From assembly GCA_900548745.1 (NCBI GenBank), contig URLQ01000066.1:1-15013 (forward strand): a stretch of DNA of 15,013 nt, written 5' to 3'. This document shows positions 1 to 6,905 of the stretch, piece by piece. Each line of letters begins with the position of its first letter. Position 1 is the first letter of the stretch. The DNA is from an uncultured Prevotella sp. (GTDB taxonomy: Bacteria; Bacteroidota; Bacteroidia; Bacteroidales; Bacteroidaceae). The position numbers and the translations under genes are program-made. The notes under the pieces are model-generated. The model did no database searches. It was not told the origin of the DNA and saw only the letters and a program-made list of their open reading frames with translations.

Positions 1-195
1 TTGTGGTATAGGCTCAGATTGAACCACTGGCTCCGGAACTGGCTCCGGCTGAACCACAGGTTGCGGAGCTGGTTCTTCCTTAGTCTCAGCTACAGGAGCT
101 GGTTGTATATCTTCAATTACAGGGACACGTGTACCACACATGCCACAGAATTTATGTCCGGGTGGGAGCTTCGCCCCACAATTAATACAATACAT
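1..195 (-). CDS. Zinc-ribbon protein with Pro/Glu/Val-rich linker (N-terminal 65 aa, cut by window edge)
   Basis: The frame opens with ATG at 193-195 and stays open to base 1, so only the first 65 residues are visible and the C-terminal domain lies outside the window. The N-terminus has two CxxC knuckles (C3, C6, C18, C21) in the arrangement CxNCGxKxPPGxKFCxxCG, the classic short zinc-ribbon that caps many bacterial membrane or cytoplasmic scaffold proteins. From about residue 32 the chain becomes a Pro/Glu/Val/Gln linker with PEPV repeats. There is no signal peptide, so the ribbon should be cytoplasmic. No good Shine-Dalgarno precedes the ATG, only a weak AAGAG. In such proteins the linker usually leads to a transmembrane segment or other effector domain, but nothing here tells which. 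The family call is firm; the function is unknown. Confidence 0.8.
   Translation of the reverse strand, partial: MYCINCGAKLPPGHKFCGMCGTRVPVIEDIQPAPVAETKEEPAPQPVVQPEPVPEPVVQSEPIPQ
20..57. repeat. Short tandem repeat coding for PEPV linker units
   Basis: The 12-bp unit ACTGGCTCCGGA/C occurs twice in tandem at 26-37 and 38-49, and the 8-mer TGAACCAC flanks it at 20-27 and 50-57. On the minus strand this encodes the alternating P-E-P-V and V-V-Q residues of the zinc-ribbon protein linker. Such in-frame repeats can change linker length by slippage; I see it only as a coding microsatellite. Confidence 0.6.
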
Positions 196-334
196 AGGCT
201 CTTAGTTTTAAGTTATATTCTTGTTGTTCTAATGTCTTTTCATCCACATATGTCGTCTTGCCAACTGTCTTGCAAGTTGAAAAACCACGAAATTTCAGTT
301 GTATTACAGTTGTGATAAGTTTTAGTATGCAAAC
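182..334 (-). other. Open frame without ATG overlapping the zinc-ribbon start
   Basis: Immediately upstream of the zinc-ribbon gene, a different minus-strand frame is open for 50 codons and ends with TAA at 182-184, overlapping the zinc-ribbon coding sequence by 14 bp. It contains no ATG; the only ordinary alternative start is GTG at 245-247, giving 21 residues. The translated segment is Lys/Thr-rich (…STCKTVGKTTYVDEKT…) and resembles nothing I recognise. It could be a decayed gene, a leader read into the zinc-ribbon start, or a chance open frame. Confidence 0.2.
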
Positions 335-337
335 TTA
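330..337 (-). promoter_or_regulatory. Candidate Bacteroidetes -7 box for the zinc-ribbon gene
   Basis: On the minus strand this reads TAAGTTTG, matching the Bacteroidetes -7 consensus TAnnTTTG. There is no TTTG at the expected 19-21 bp upstream, so support is partial. It would give a 5' leader of about 125 nt before the zinc-ribbon ATG. Confidence 0.35.
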
Positions 338-436
338 CATAAAAAAAGCGAATTATCCTCCTGTTTTATAGAAAAGTTGAGACCATATTGTTTGGGAATA
401 CTTTCATTGAGAAAATATAGGTATTTCGTGTATATT

Positions 437-1153
437 TTAATGGGCGTCATCAAAATACACAAAGACTTCCACATCCACTATTTCATTTGGACAATGACTA
501 TCTTTATATAAAGGAGAATAATCCTTTAAATATTCTTTTCTTAGTAATGTTATTAACTCATAACAAACAATTTTTTTTATAGTTTTCCCATAACATCCAA
601 AAATGTTTATCAAACTATCTTTTAATGATGTTTTTTCTAATGCTTTGTCAATATCAGCATGTTTTATTACATTTAATTTGTTCTCTTTTTCCAGAATTTC
701 AGATGTTTGTATAGCAACATCACACCAATAACTTAAACGGAAAGAGAAGTGATAAAGCTTATTTAGATTATATTTCTTCGACGCTACAGAAAGACATTGC
801 TTTATCTCATTAATCATTTCCGCACTTGTTGGACTTCTAAATATTTTCTCCCGAGGCTTCTTAAAACCGCCAAAAGCTGTTGTGTCATTTTCATCTTTAT
901 CTATATAGCGAAAGAAGTATTTTTCATTTGGACTACGATAAAGCTTCACACAAAGTCCATAATCACGATCAGGGCTGAATATACATGAACATTGTGATGT
1001 GTCATTATCATAACAAACAAAATATTCCTTGTAACCAAAATCTAATTGTTTTATAAAAACTTTCTTTTCGTTCTGTATCGATTGTGTACCATTACAACAT
1101 ATAGTCATAAAAACTATAAAAAACAATATCAGGATATTTTTTCTATCTTCCAT
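437..1153 (-). CDS. Exported cysteine-rich protein or lipoprotein, candidate immunity protein, unknown family
   Basis: This is a 238-residue protein starting at ATG 1151-1153. Residues 4-20 form a charged start followed by a hydrophobic stretch ending in C19-C20, consistent with a Sec signal peptide and possibly a lipobox (FMTICC is not a strict match). The protein has 11 cysteines (19, 20, 47, 55, 57, 68, 120, 144, 187, 197, 221), most of them in the mature chain, as expected for disulfides in the periplasm. The C-terminal half from about 108 looks mostly helical. I do not recognise a domain. The start overlaps by 11 bp the stop of the Tae4-like fragment upstream, which suggests translational coupling, and no Shine-Dalgarno is visible. 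An exported protein directly after a peptidoglycan-amidase effector fragment is what an immunity gene would look like, but that role is inferred from position only. The stretch is clearly more AT-rich than the neighbouring mutL, suggesting recent acquisition. Confidence 0.65.
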   Translation of the reverse strand: MEDRKNILILFFIVFMTICCNGTQSIQNEKKVFIKQLDFGYKEYFVCYDNDTSQCSCIFSPDRDYGLCVKLYRSPNEKYFFRYIDKDENDTTAFGGFKKPREKIFRSPTSAEMINEIKQCLSVASKKYNLNKLYHFSFRLSYWCDVAIQTSEILEKENKLNVIKHADIDKALEKTSLKDSLINIFGCYGKTIKKIVCYELITLLRKEYLKDYSPLYKDSHCPNEIVDVEVFVYFDDAH

Positions 1154-1301
1154 ATTTCCAAGTTTCTGTTATTGTATTAGGGTAATTCTTTTTATCATTG
1201 TAATAAGTATATGCTGCTCCTCCAGATACTTCATTATAAAACACATCAACATGTCCTGTTACGTCCTTTAAACCATTTTGAAAAACGATACCGTTTTTCA
1301 T
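1143..1301 (-). pseudogene. C-terminal remnant of a Tae4-like T6SS peptidoglycan amidase effector
   Basis: The fragment is 52 codons from ATG 1299-1301 to TAG 1143-1145; the same frame is open without an ATG back to 1367, where TAA at 1368-1370 closes it. The segment GIVFQNGLKDVTGHVDVFYN matches the hallmark of Tae4-type amidases (a short hydrophobic strand, then G-H-x-D-hydrophobic), whose His (here H17) is half of a Cys-His catalytic dyad. The trailing Y-Y and W residues also fit that family's C-terminus. Full Tae4 proteins are roughly 150 residues and carry the catalytic Cys near the N-terminus. I found no such Cys motif in any minus-strand frame of the upstream 340 bp, so this is a truncated and presumably inactive remnant. 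It overlaps the start of the downstream exported protein. The family call rests on motif memory without alignment; a short unrelated protein is the alternative. Confidence 0.55.
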
Positions 1302-1329
1302 TATATCATAGTTTCTAAATTTACTGTTG

Positions 1330-1359
1330 CAAATATAGCATTTTAATTTACAACACAAA
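1330..1359 (-). promoter_or_regulatory. Bacteroidetes-type promoter in front of the amidase remnant
   Basis: Reading the minus strand, TTTG (1356-1359) is followed after 18 bp by TATATTTG (1330-1337), close to the consensus TTTG-N19-21-TAnnTTTG. It lies 28 bp before the ATG at 1301, so a transcript would start about 20 nt upstream of the fragment and continue into the exported protein. It suggests the remnant and its neighbour may still be expressed. Confidence 0.5.
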
Positions 1360-1482
1360 AGAAATCGTTACAAAAAATTACATTCCACTACGATGTAAAG
1401 AGTAACAGGCAACAGGATATATATACACGAAACCGTATAAATATGCCATATGTTTATCGAGGCAAAATATCACCTCTTTTTA

Positions 1483-1565
1483 GAAGTTCGGCAAGTCATT
1501 TTAAGAAAGTCGGTAACTTTCCAATAGAAAGTCCGTAACTTTCTCATGGAAATTACGTAACTTTC
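1483..1565. repeat. 22-bp-period array of imperfect palindromes (three good units, one decayed)
   Basis: Three 17-bp units, GAAAGTCGGTAACTTTC (1505-1521), GAAAGTCCGTAACTTTC (1527-1543) and GAAATTACGTAACTTTC (1549-1565), start exactly 22 bp apart and are separated by 5-bp spacers (CAATA, TCATG). Each is an imperfect palindrome with GAAAGT and ACTTTC arms around a 5-bp core. A fourth degenerate copy at 1483-1499 is in phase and shares 10 of 17 positions. Twenty-two bp is about two helical turns, so all units would face the same side of the DNA. Either a dispersed intergenic repeat or a multi-site protein-binding array would fit. Confidence 0.75.
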
Positions 1566-1612
1566 TTTTTTCGCCTAAATAAGCACGTTTCAAGAAGTGA
1601 GGAAAAGACATC

Positions 1613-1657
1613 AAAAAATATGTATCTTATTCCCCCAAAAGTGAATAAAGATACATA
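1613..1657 (-). terminator. Second (distal) intrinsic terminator after mutL
   Basis: On the minus strand TATGTATCTTTATTC (1643-1657) pairs with GAATAAGATACATA (1619-1632), a 14-bp stem with one bulged base and a 10-nt loop, followed immediately by six U (1613-1618). It sits 43 bp past the mutL stop and backs up the proximal terminator. Confidence 0.7.
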
Positions 1658-1668
1658 AATACAGGTGT

Positions 1669-1713
1669 AAAAAAAAACATGTTTCCACCCGTTCTATTTA
1701 TCAGAACAGGTGG
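1669..1713 (-). terminator. Proximal intrinsic terminator overlapping the mutL stop codon
   Basis: On the minus strand CCACCTGTTCT (1703-1713) pairs with AGAACGGGTGG (1686-1696), 11 bp with one G-U pair and a 7-nt loop. After AAACATG comes a run of nine U (1669-1677). The left arm includes the last mutL codons and the first base of its TGA stop. This ends the surA-ostA-mutL transcript. Confidence 0.75.
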
Positions 1714-3587
1714 TCTATGTCTGTTTGGGAAAGTATCGCTATAATAGTCTTGCCGTCAGGAGCGTAGTTGACATTGGCGGAAGCGAACAGCTCGTTCACG
1801 AGATTCTCCATCTCTTTGTTGTTCAGCACCTGTCCATAAGGTATTGCCGCATCACGGGCAAGTCCGAGAGCCACCGTATGGTTTATATCCTCATCCACGG
1901 AAATGGTATTCTCCGATGCCAAAGCCACTATATCATTCACCAAACTTATCGGGTTCAAGCCCTCAAGACCGGACGGAATGCCGCCGATAGCATAGCTGCC
2001 ACCACCGAGGTCGCTGAAGTCGAATCCCAACGTCAGCATATCGGGCATTATCTTCTGAAATACCACATTGTCGGCAGGAGAAAACTGTATCATCTCCGGG
2101 AAAAGCATCTTCTGGGTATTGCCGACCTTGTCTTCGAGCTGCTTTCTGTAGCCATCATACAGCACTCTCACATGCGCCCTGTGCTGGTCAATAATCATAA
2201 GTCCCGACTTAACAGCCGTCATGATGTATTTTCCTTTATACTGGTAATGCGCCGGAGACTTGTCTTCTATCGCCGTTCCACCATTCAGCGCCGATGCTAT
2301 TGTAGCGGAAGGGGCAGTTGCTGCAGGTGGCATCTCGTCTGTCTGGAAGAGAGCTGCTTCATCAAAATCCCCTGGCTGCTGCATGTCATTGTCGCCCTGT
2401 GCGGCAGCACCTTCATACAGCTGTTCCCAGTTTGACGGCACTGACGGCTGACGAGGATTGGTGTTGAAGGGGTTATACGACGGATTGAAATCAACCTTCG
2501 GAACGGCGAAGCCGAAGTCATCCGTCTGCTGTTGGTTGAAGACCGGTATGTCGGGCTTGCCTTCCGTGTCGAAGTCTATCGAAGGGACATCGTTGAATTT
2601 TCCTAAACTCTCCTTCACAGAAGCCATCAGTATCTGCCATATCGTCTGCTCATTCTCGAATTTTATCTCCGTCTTTGTAGGATGGATATTGACATCTATA
2701 TCTTCTGCCGGTACATCAAAATAGATGAAATACGGCACCTGTTCGCCAGCAGGAATAAGTCGTTCGAAAGGTGTCATCACGGCTTTGTTGAAATACGGAT
2801 GCTTCATATATCTGCCGTTGACAAAGAAATACTGATGTGCGTTTTTCTTCTTCGATGCTTCAGGTTTACCGATAAAGCCATGAATCTTACATACTGTGGT
2901 ATCCACACCGACAGGAAGAAGACTCTGGTTAAGGCGCTTTCCGAAGACATCTATGATACGCTGTCTGAAGTTCTCGCCACAGGCACGCAGATTCAGCAGC
3001 TCGGTATCGTTGCTGCGGAACGTGAAGTGTATCTGAGGATACACAAGCACTATGCGCTCGAATGCCATCATGATATTGTTCATCTCCGTAGTGTTCGACT
3101 TCAGGAACTTTCTTCTTGCCGGAACGTTGAAGAACAGGTTCTGAATCATGAAATTACTTCCCACGGAACATGCCACAGGCTCCTGGTTAAGCACCTTGCA
3201 ACCTGAGATGGAAAGAGATGTACCTATATCGTCTGTCGCCTGACGGGTTTTCAGTTCTACCTGCGCCACAGCGGCTATCGAAGCAAGGGCTTCGCCACGG
3301 AATCCCATGGTGTGCAAGGAGAAGAGGTCGTCAGCCTGACGTATCTTTGACGTGGCATGGCGTTCAAAGGCGAGTCGGGCATCTGTGTCAGACATACCCT
3401 TTCCGTCATCAATAACCTGTATTGATGTCTTTCCCGCATCGACGACAAGCACATCAATGCGCTTTGCTCCTGCATCAACGGCATTCTCCACCAGCTCCTT
3501 GATTACGGAAGCCGGACGCTGTATAACTTCTCCGGCAGCAATCTGGTTTGCCACGGAGTCTGGAAGAAGCTGTATTATATCGCTCAT
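1701..3587 (-). CDS. mutL: DNA mismatch repair protein MutL
   Basis: The protein has 628 residues, normal for MutL. It couples MutS mismatch recognition to downstream strand processing. The N-terminal GHKL ATPase is complete: IAAGEV (16-21), KELVENAVDAGA with catalytic E31 and Mg-binding N35, DDGKGM (60-65), ATSK (78-81), and GFRGEALAS (95-103). The transducer domain follows (FFVNGRYMKH about 254-263, NIHPTKTEIKF 300-310). A low-complexity Asn/Gln/Pro/Ala linker spans about 335-442. The C-terminal dimerisation domain begins at about 446. QKMLFP (492-497) sits where the beta-clamp-binding motif is expected. The endonuclease signature DQHA(x)2E(x)4E reads DQHRAHVRVLYD (467-478), lacking the Ala and the first Glu, and the usual C-terminal CPHGRP reads APDGKT (609-614), so metal-dependent nicking may be lost. 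The ATG at 3585-3587 gives the family N-terminus. It lies 39 bp after the OstA-like gene, as last gene of the operon. Confidence 0.97.
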   Translation of the reverse strand: MSDIIQLLPDSVANQIAAGEVIQRPASVIKELVENAVDAGAKRIDVLVVDAGKTSIQVIDDGKGMSDTDARLAFERHATSKIRQADDLFSLHTMGFRGEALASIAAVAQVELKTRQATDDIGTSLSISGCKVLNQEPVACSVGSNFMIQNLFFNVPARRKFLKSNTTEMNNIMMAFERIVLVYPQIHFTFRSNDTELLNLRACGENFRQRIIDVFGKRLNQSLLPVGVDTTVCKIHGFIGKPEASKKKNAHQYFFVNGRYMKHPYFNKAVMTPFERLIPAGEQVPYFIYFDVPAEDIDVNIHPTKTEIKFENEQTIWQILMASVKESLGKFNDVPSIDFDTEGKPDIPVFNQQQTDDFGFAVPKVDFNPSYNPFNTNPRQPSVPSNWEQLYEGAAAQGDNDMQQPGDFDEAALFQTDEMPPAATAPSATIASALNGGTAIEDKSPAHYQYKGKYIMTAVKSGLMIIDQHRAHVRVLYDGYRKQLEDKVGNTQKMLFPEMIQFSPADNVVFQKIMPDMLTLGFDFSDLGGGSYAIGGIPSGLEGLNPISLVNDIVALASENTISVDEDINHTVALGLARDAAIPYGQVLNNKEMENLVNELFASANVNYAPDGKTIIAILSQTDIDHLF

Positions 3588-3626
3588 ATATACAAAAAAT
3601 CTTACTTTAACGCTTACGAAGAGACA

Positions 3627-5309
3627 TCACTCAAGAGACTCTTGCTTTATCTCGTTTCCTTCAATACGCTGCAAGGGGGCTGCATGACGGGAGATGTTCT
3701 TCAGTTGTGTACCATTCTTCTTTCCCCTCCATTCATATATATCATCCTTGCTCAGAGGGCGGATATAATCGAACCACGTAAAACCGTCGAGCTTATACAT
3801 ATTAGGTGGAATCTGTGTCATCGGATACCATGTTCCATCAGTCTTTGAAGTCCATATCTTCTGCAGCTGACGGTCTTTCATGTACATCCTCATCGTGTCA
3901 GTCTCGATATATACCAGTCCCATCAGCGTTGAGTCCTTGTCGTCAACAGGATAGTATACCGACCGCACATTACCTATTGCCTGTGTCTCCTCTATCTGTC
4001 CTTTAGTGAAGAATGCAAACATCTCTTTTGACGCGAGCTGGTTATAATGTTCCTTGTCTGGCATCAGCTCTGCTGAAAGGGCTTGGTTTATCACATGGGC
4101 GCGGTCTATTGTGGAGTCTTTCATATATACCCTTATCTCCTCACCAAGCAGCTGGCGTTCGCCGTTCCACACTATAGGGTCGCGATACATTGTCATGCAG
4201 GAGTCCTTGGTGTTATACACAAGAGAATCGCACACCGCCTGAACATCTGTTCTATAGGCACGCACCTTATTATAGCAATGGGCTGTACGATAGACGGAAT
4301 CGGTATTCAGATGATAGGTTATCACCTTCACTGTGTCGGAATGTACATACAGGGTGTCTTTCTGTGAATATTCGAGCATTACCGGATTGTCTGTAGCAAG
4401 CGCAAAGCCGTTCTTCTCGTTATACCACAGATAGTTGCAATGCAGAGCGTTCTTCTTGTCTACATCCTTGTATATAACATTGTGATATCCCTGGCTTATA
4501 CCTCTCTTCTCATCATAGAAGAGACTGTCGCCTGTTATTTCCTTCCCCTTGTTTGTCATTGTGGAACGACCGTAGAGGCGTGCCCTTCCTGTGTTGGTAT
4601 TGTAAAAGCCACTTGAGGTATGTATCACACTTTCTTTGCTCTTTATTACGGAAGGACCTACGATATTGGCAAGAGACGTACGGGTGTCATAATGCAGAGT
4701 GTCTGTAGTAAGCACGAACTTCGGATTCTTCAGGTTCACACTATAGTTAAACACAGCCTTGCGTGTCTCGGTATTGTATTCTCCCCAATCGCTGACAAGG
4801 ACATTGTTCTTGTCTATCATCTTTCCGCCCTCGAAGAAATAACCCACATTATACAAGCGGTCGTAATTCAAGCTGTCGGTATAAAGTGTTGTTGCCCTAT
4901 GCTTCAACACCACGTTGTGTCGTGCCTCTGCCATCTGGTTGTCACCGTCATAAAAGGCATAGTCGCTTTTCAGCGACAGGGTATCTCCCTGACGCATGTG
5001 TACATGTCCGAAAGCCTTGAAGGAATTTGTCTCTTGGTAGAAATATGCACTGTCGCATGTCATCCTGGCTCCTTTGTGCAAAAACGCCACATGTCCGTTC
5101 AGTATCTGTGCGCCTGGATTTGCCCCATACTCATCAAAGCGGAGCATGTCGGCATGCTGCAGATATACACGTTCGTCGGTCTTGGGGCGCTGACGCTTTC
5201 TTGGTGCCATACGAGACTGCGCCATACATAGTCCAAGCAGGCATAGAACAACAACCAACTGTATTCTATGCCCGCTAATGAATTTTAAACAATTGTTATG
5301 AGAAATCAT
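3627..5309 (-). CDS. OstA/LptA-like LPS transport protein (OstA_2 family)
   Basis: This 560-residue exported protein has a hydrophobic signal segment at about residues 15-30 ending CMA-QS. The mature chain is built of repeats with the pattern L-x-x-D-x-L-x-Y-D/N (for example TLYTDSLNYD 141-150, later VLTTDTLHYD, EITGDSLFYD and AVCDSLVYN), the beta-jelly-roll rungs of OstA/LptA/LptD-N domains that carry LPS across the periplasm. An N-terminal unit (ILNGHVAFLHKGARMTCDSA, about 69-88) has the typical 'unwritten polymer rewritten' strand. There is no LptD beta-barrel; the protein is instead a long periplasmic or surface-tethered form usual in Bacteroidetes. It starts 23 bp after the surA stop and is followed 39 bp later by mutL. 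Context among chaperones for outer-membrane proteins supports a role in envelope assembly. The exact partner and whether it is essential cannot be read here. Confidence 0.85.
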   Translation of the reverse strand: MISHNNCLKFISGHRIQLVVVLCLLGLCMAQSRMAPRKRQRPKTDERVYLQHADMLRFDEYGANPGAQILNGHVAFLHKGARMTCDSAYFYQETNSFKAFGHVHMRQGDTLSLKSDYAFYDGDNQMAEARHNVVLKHRATTLYTDSLNYDRLYNVGYFFEGGKMIDKNNVLVSDWGEYNTETRKAVFNYSVNLKNPKFVLTTDTLHYDTRTSLANIVGPSVIKSKESVIHTSSGFYNTNTGRARLYGRSTMTNKGKEITGDSLFYDEKRGISQGYHNVIYKDVDKKNALHCNYLWYNEKNGFALATDNPVMLEYSQKDTLYVHSDTVKVITYHLNTDSVYRTAHCYNKVRAYRTDVQAVCDSLVYNTKDSCMTMYRDPIVWNGERQLLGEEIRVYMKDSTIDRAHVINQALSAELMPDKEHYNQLASKEMFAFFTKGQIEETQAIGNVRSVYYPVDDKDSTLMGLVYIETDTMRMYMKDRQLQKIWTSKTDGTWYPMTQIPPNMYKLDGFTWFDYIRPLSKDDIYEWRGKKNGTQLKNISRHAAPLQRIEGNEIKQESLE

Positions 5310-5332
5310 TTAGTTTTGACTTACGACCAAGT

Positions 5333-6790
5333 TTATTTTACCCATCCTTCATATTCGAAATTACAATTCTTGTACTTATCGTTGATTCGAATATATGTTG
5401 TCTTTATCTTCTTCTGAATCCAGTCTTTAAGGAAATCAGCACGGCGCTTTGACTGTACGATGGCCTTCATTGCCTGGAAGTCTTCGGTTATCGTTGCACG
5501 ATGGGCATCTATTCTGTTCACGAGTTTTGCTATCACGCACACTGTCTTGCCCTTGCTGTTCACCATTCTGAAGGATTTTGATATCTCGCCAACCTTCAGC
5601 GTATCCACTACGCGGGCTATCTCTGTCGGGAGGTCGCGCATTCTGAACTTACTTGTAAATCCGTCTTCCGACTGGTTAGCCATCAAGCCGTTGTTGTTCT
5701 TCGTGTCCTTATCGTCAGAGAGATACGAAGCGGCAGCCTCAAAGGTGAACTTGTTGGCACGTATGTCATCTGCTATCGAGTCAAGACGGTTTTCTGCCTT
5801 TTCCAACGCCTCCGGACTTACTCTCGGAACTCTTAATATATGGCGGACCTTTATCTTGTCGCCTCGCTTGTCGATGAGCTGGATGATATGGTAGCCATAT
5901 TCCGACTCTACAATCTTTGAAATCTTCTTTGGGTCTGTAAGGTTGAAGGCTACGCTGGCAAAAGCAGGGTCGAGCATGCCACGACCTACATAATCGTCAA
6001 ACTCTCCTCCCTGTCTTGCCGTACCTGGGTCTTCGGAATATAGTCTGGCAAGAGCAGCAAATGAGGTTTCACCTTTTGTGACACGCTCTGTATAATCGCG
6101 AAGCTCATTCTTGATTCTGTTTATCTCTTCCGGAGCGATGCGTGGAGCCTGGGTGATGATTTCAACCTCCACTTCTGTGGGAATGAGAGGAAGACTGTCT
6201 TGAGGCATCTTCTCAAAATAACGACGTACATCTGCCGGCGACACCTTTATGTCTTTGACCAGATTGCTCTTCATCTTCTCTATCAACTGATGATTACGGA
6301 AGTCGTCGCGAAGACTCTCCTTCATCTGCTTCACGGTCATCTTCTTCCATTCCTCAAGCTTCTCCCGGCTTCCGGCATTGCTTATCCAATAGTTGATTTG
6401 CTGGTCCACGCTTTGTGAAACATCCGACTCCGTAACCTCGATACTGTCGAGCGCAGCCTGATGAAGGAACAACTTCTGTACGGCAAGCTGCTCCGGAATA
6501 ATGCAGTCCGGATCACCATTCCACTTCATTCCTTCCATCTCGCCTTGAATACGCATCGCCTCAACGTCCGACTTGAGGATAGCCTCATCACCAACTACCC
6601 ATACCACTTCGTCGATGATGCTGTTTTCATTCGCCGGCGCATCTTCCGCCACCTTCTTGTCTGAAACAGTATCCGTTTTCAACTCATCGTCTGAAACTCT
6701 TGAAACGAAACGACTTGCCTCACCACTTGCGGCAAGAAGAAAGCCAAATGAAGCAGCTATACAAAAAGCTGTTTTTAGTCTGTATCTCAT
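5333..6790 (-). CDS. surA: SurA-like periplasmic chaperone and peptidyl-prolyl cis-trans isomerase
   Basis: The protein has 485 residues. A signal peptide (about 1-22, MRYRLKTAFC then Ala/Phe/Leu-rich) is followed by an acidic linker. A SurA N-terminal chaperone region spans about 58-190, beginning IIDEVVWVVGDEAILKSDVE. The first parvulin (rotamase) domain spans about 204-308 and contains YSEDPGTARQGGEF and the closing YGYHIIQL. The second begins at VRHIL (315-319) and runs to about 425. This N-domain plus two parvulins layout is that of SurA, which escorts unfolded beta-barrel proteins to the BAM complex. The second domain keeps the start motif but its GG signature is altered (NNNGLMANQ), so isomerase activity of that copy is uncertain. 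It is the first gene of the surA-ostA-mutL operon, with a consensus promoter 30 bp upstream. The gene symbol follows domain architecture; close SurA paralogues exist in this phylum. Confidence 0.9.
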   Translation of the reverse strand: MRYRLKTAFCIAASFGFLLAASGEASRFVSRVSDDELKTDTVSDKKVAEDAPANENSIIDEVVWVVGDEAILKSDVEAMRIQGEMEGMKWNGDPDCIIPEQLAVQKLFLHQAALDSIEVTESDVSQSVDQQINYWISNAGSREKLEEWKKMTVKQMKESLRDDFRNHQLIEKMKSNLVKDIKVSPADVRRYFEKMPQDSLPLIPTEVEVEIITQAPRIAPEEINRIKNELRDYTERVTKGETSFAALARLYSEDPGTARQGGEFDDYVGRGMLDPAFASVAFNLTDPKKISKIVESEYGYHIIQLIDKRGDKIKVRHILRVPRVSPEALEKAENRLDSIADDIRANKFTFEAAASYLSDDKDTKNNNGLMANQSEDGFTSKFRMRDLPTEIARVVDTLKVGEISKSFRMVNSKGKTVCVIAKLVNRIDAHRATITEDFQAMKAIVQSKRRADFLKDWIQKKIKTTYIRINDKYKNCNFEYEGWVK

Positions 6791-6819
6791 CTAATTGATT
6801 TATTCTGATTAATTAGCTG

Positions 6820-6850
6820 CAAAGATACGGAGTTATTGGGGATTCACAAA
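6820..6850 (-). promoter_or_regulatory. Consensus Bacteroidetes promoter of the surA-ostA-mutL operon
   Basis: On the minus strand TTTG (6847-6850) is followed after exactly 19 bp by TATCTTTG (6820-6827), a full match to TTTG-N19-21-TAnnTTTG. Transcription would begin near 6813, giving a leader of roughly 25 nt. Confidence 0.8.
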
Positions 6851-6905
6851 GTTTTTTTTACTAATCTCTGTGAAAACACAACATACTCTATACCAATTTA
6901 TATAG

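Larger units (their letters stand above)
1360..1700. other. Gene-free spacer between mutL and the accessory patch
   Basis: From left to right it holds a short AT-rich stretch with no recognisable gene (1360-1482), the 22-bp-period palindrome array (1483-1565), an unremarkable stretch (1566-1612), and two hairpin terminators serving mutL. The only plus-strand frame over the array is a 31-codon ORF that I do not regard as a gene. No tRNA, attachment site or insertion-sequence end was seen. Confidence 0.6.

Noticed and set aside
339..362. Perfect AGGAGG (minus strand, 357-362) followed 16 nt later by ATG
   Set aside because: The ATG is directly followed by TAA, so no peptide is encoded, and the spacing is too long.
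1359..1482. Search for the missing catalytic-Cys half of the amidase
   Set aside because: All three minus-strand frames are stop-rich and show no Cys motif, so the half is absent rather than frameshifted.
1442..1537. 31-codon plus-strand ORF running into the 22-bp array
   Set aside because: No promoter or ribosome site, and the coding sequence is made of the repeat units themselves.
1710..2435. 241-codon plus-strand open frame over the mutL C-terminus
   Set aside because: Antisense to a clear MutL coding region with a His/Arg/Ser-rich translation and no homology that I recognise.
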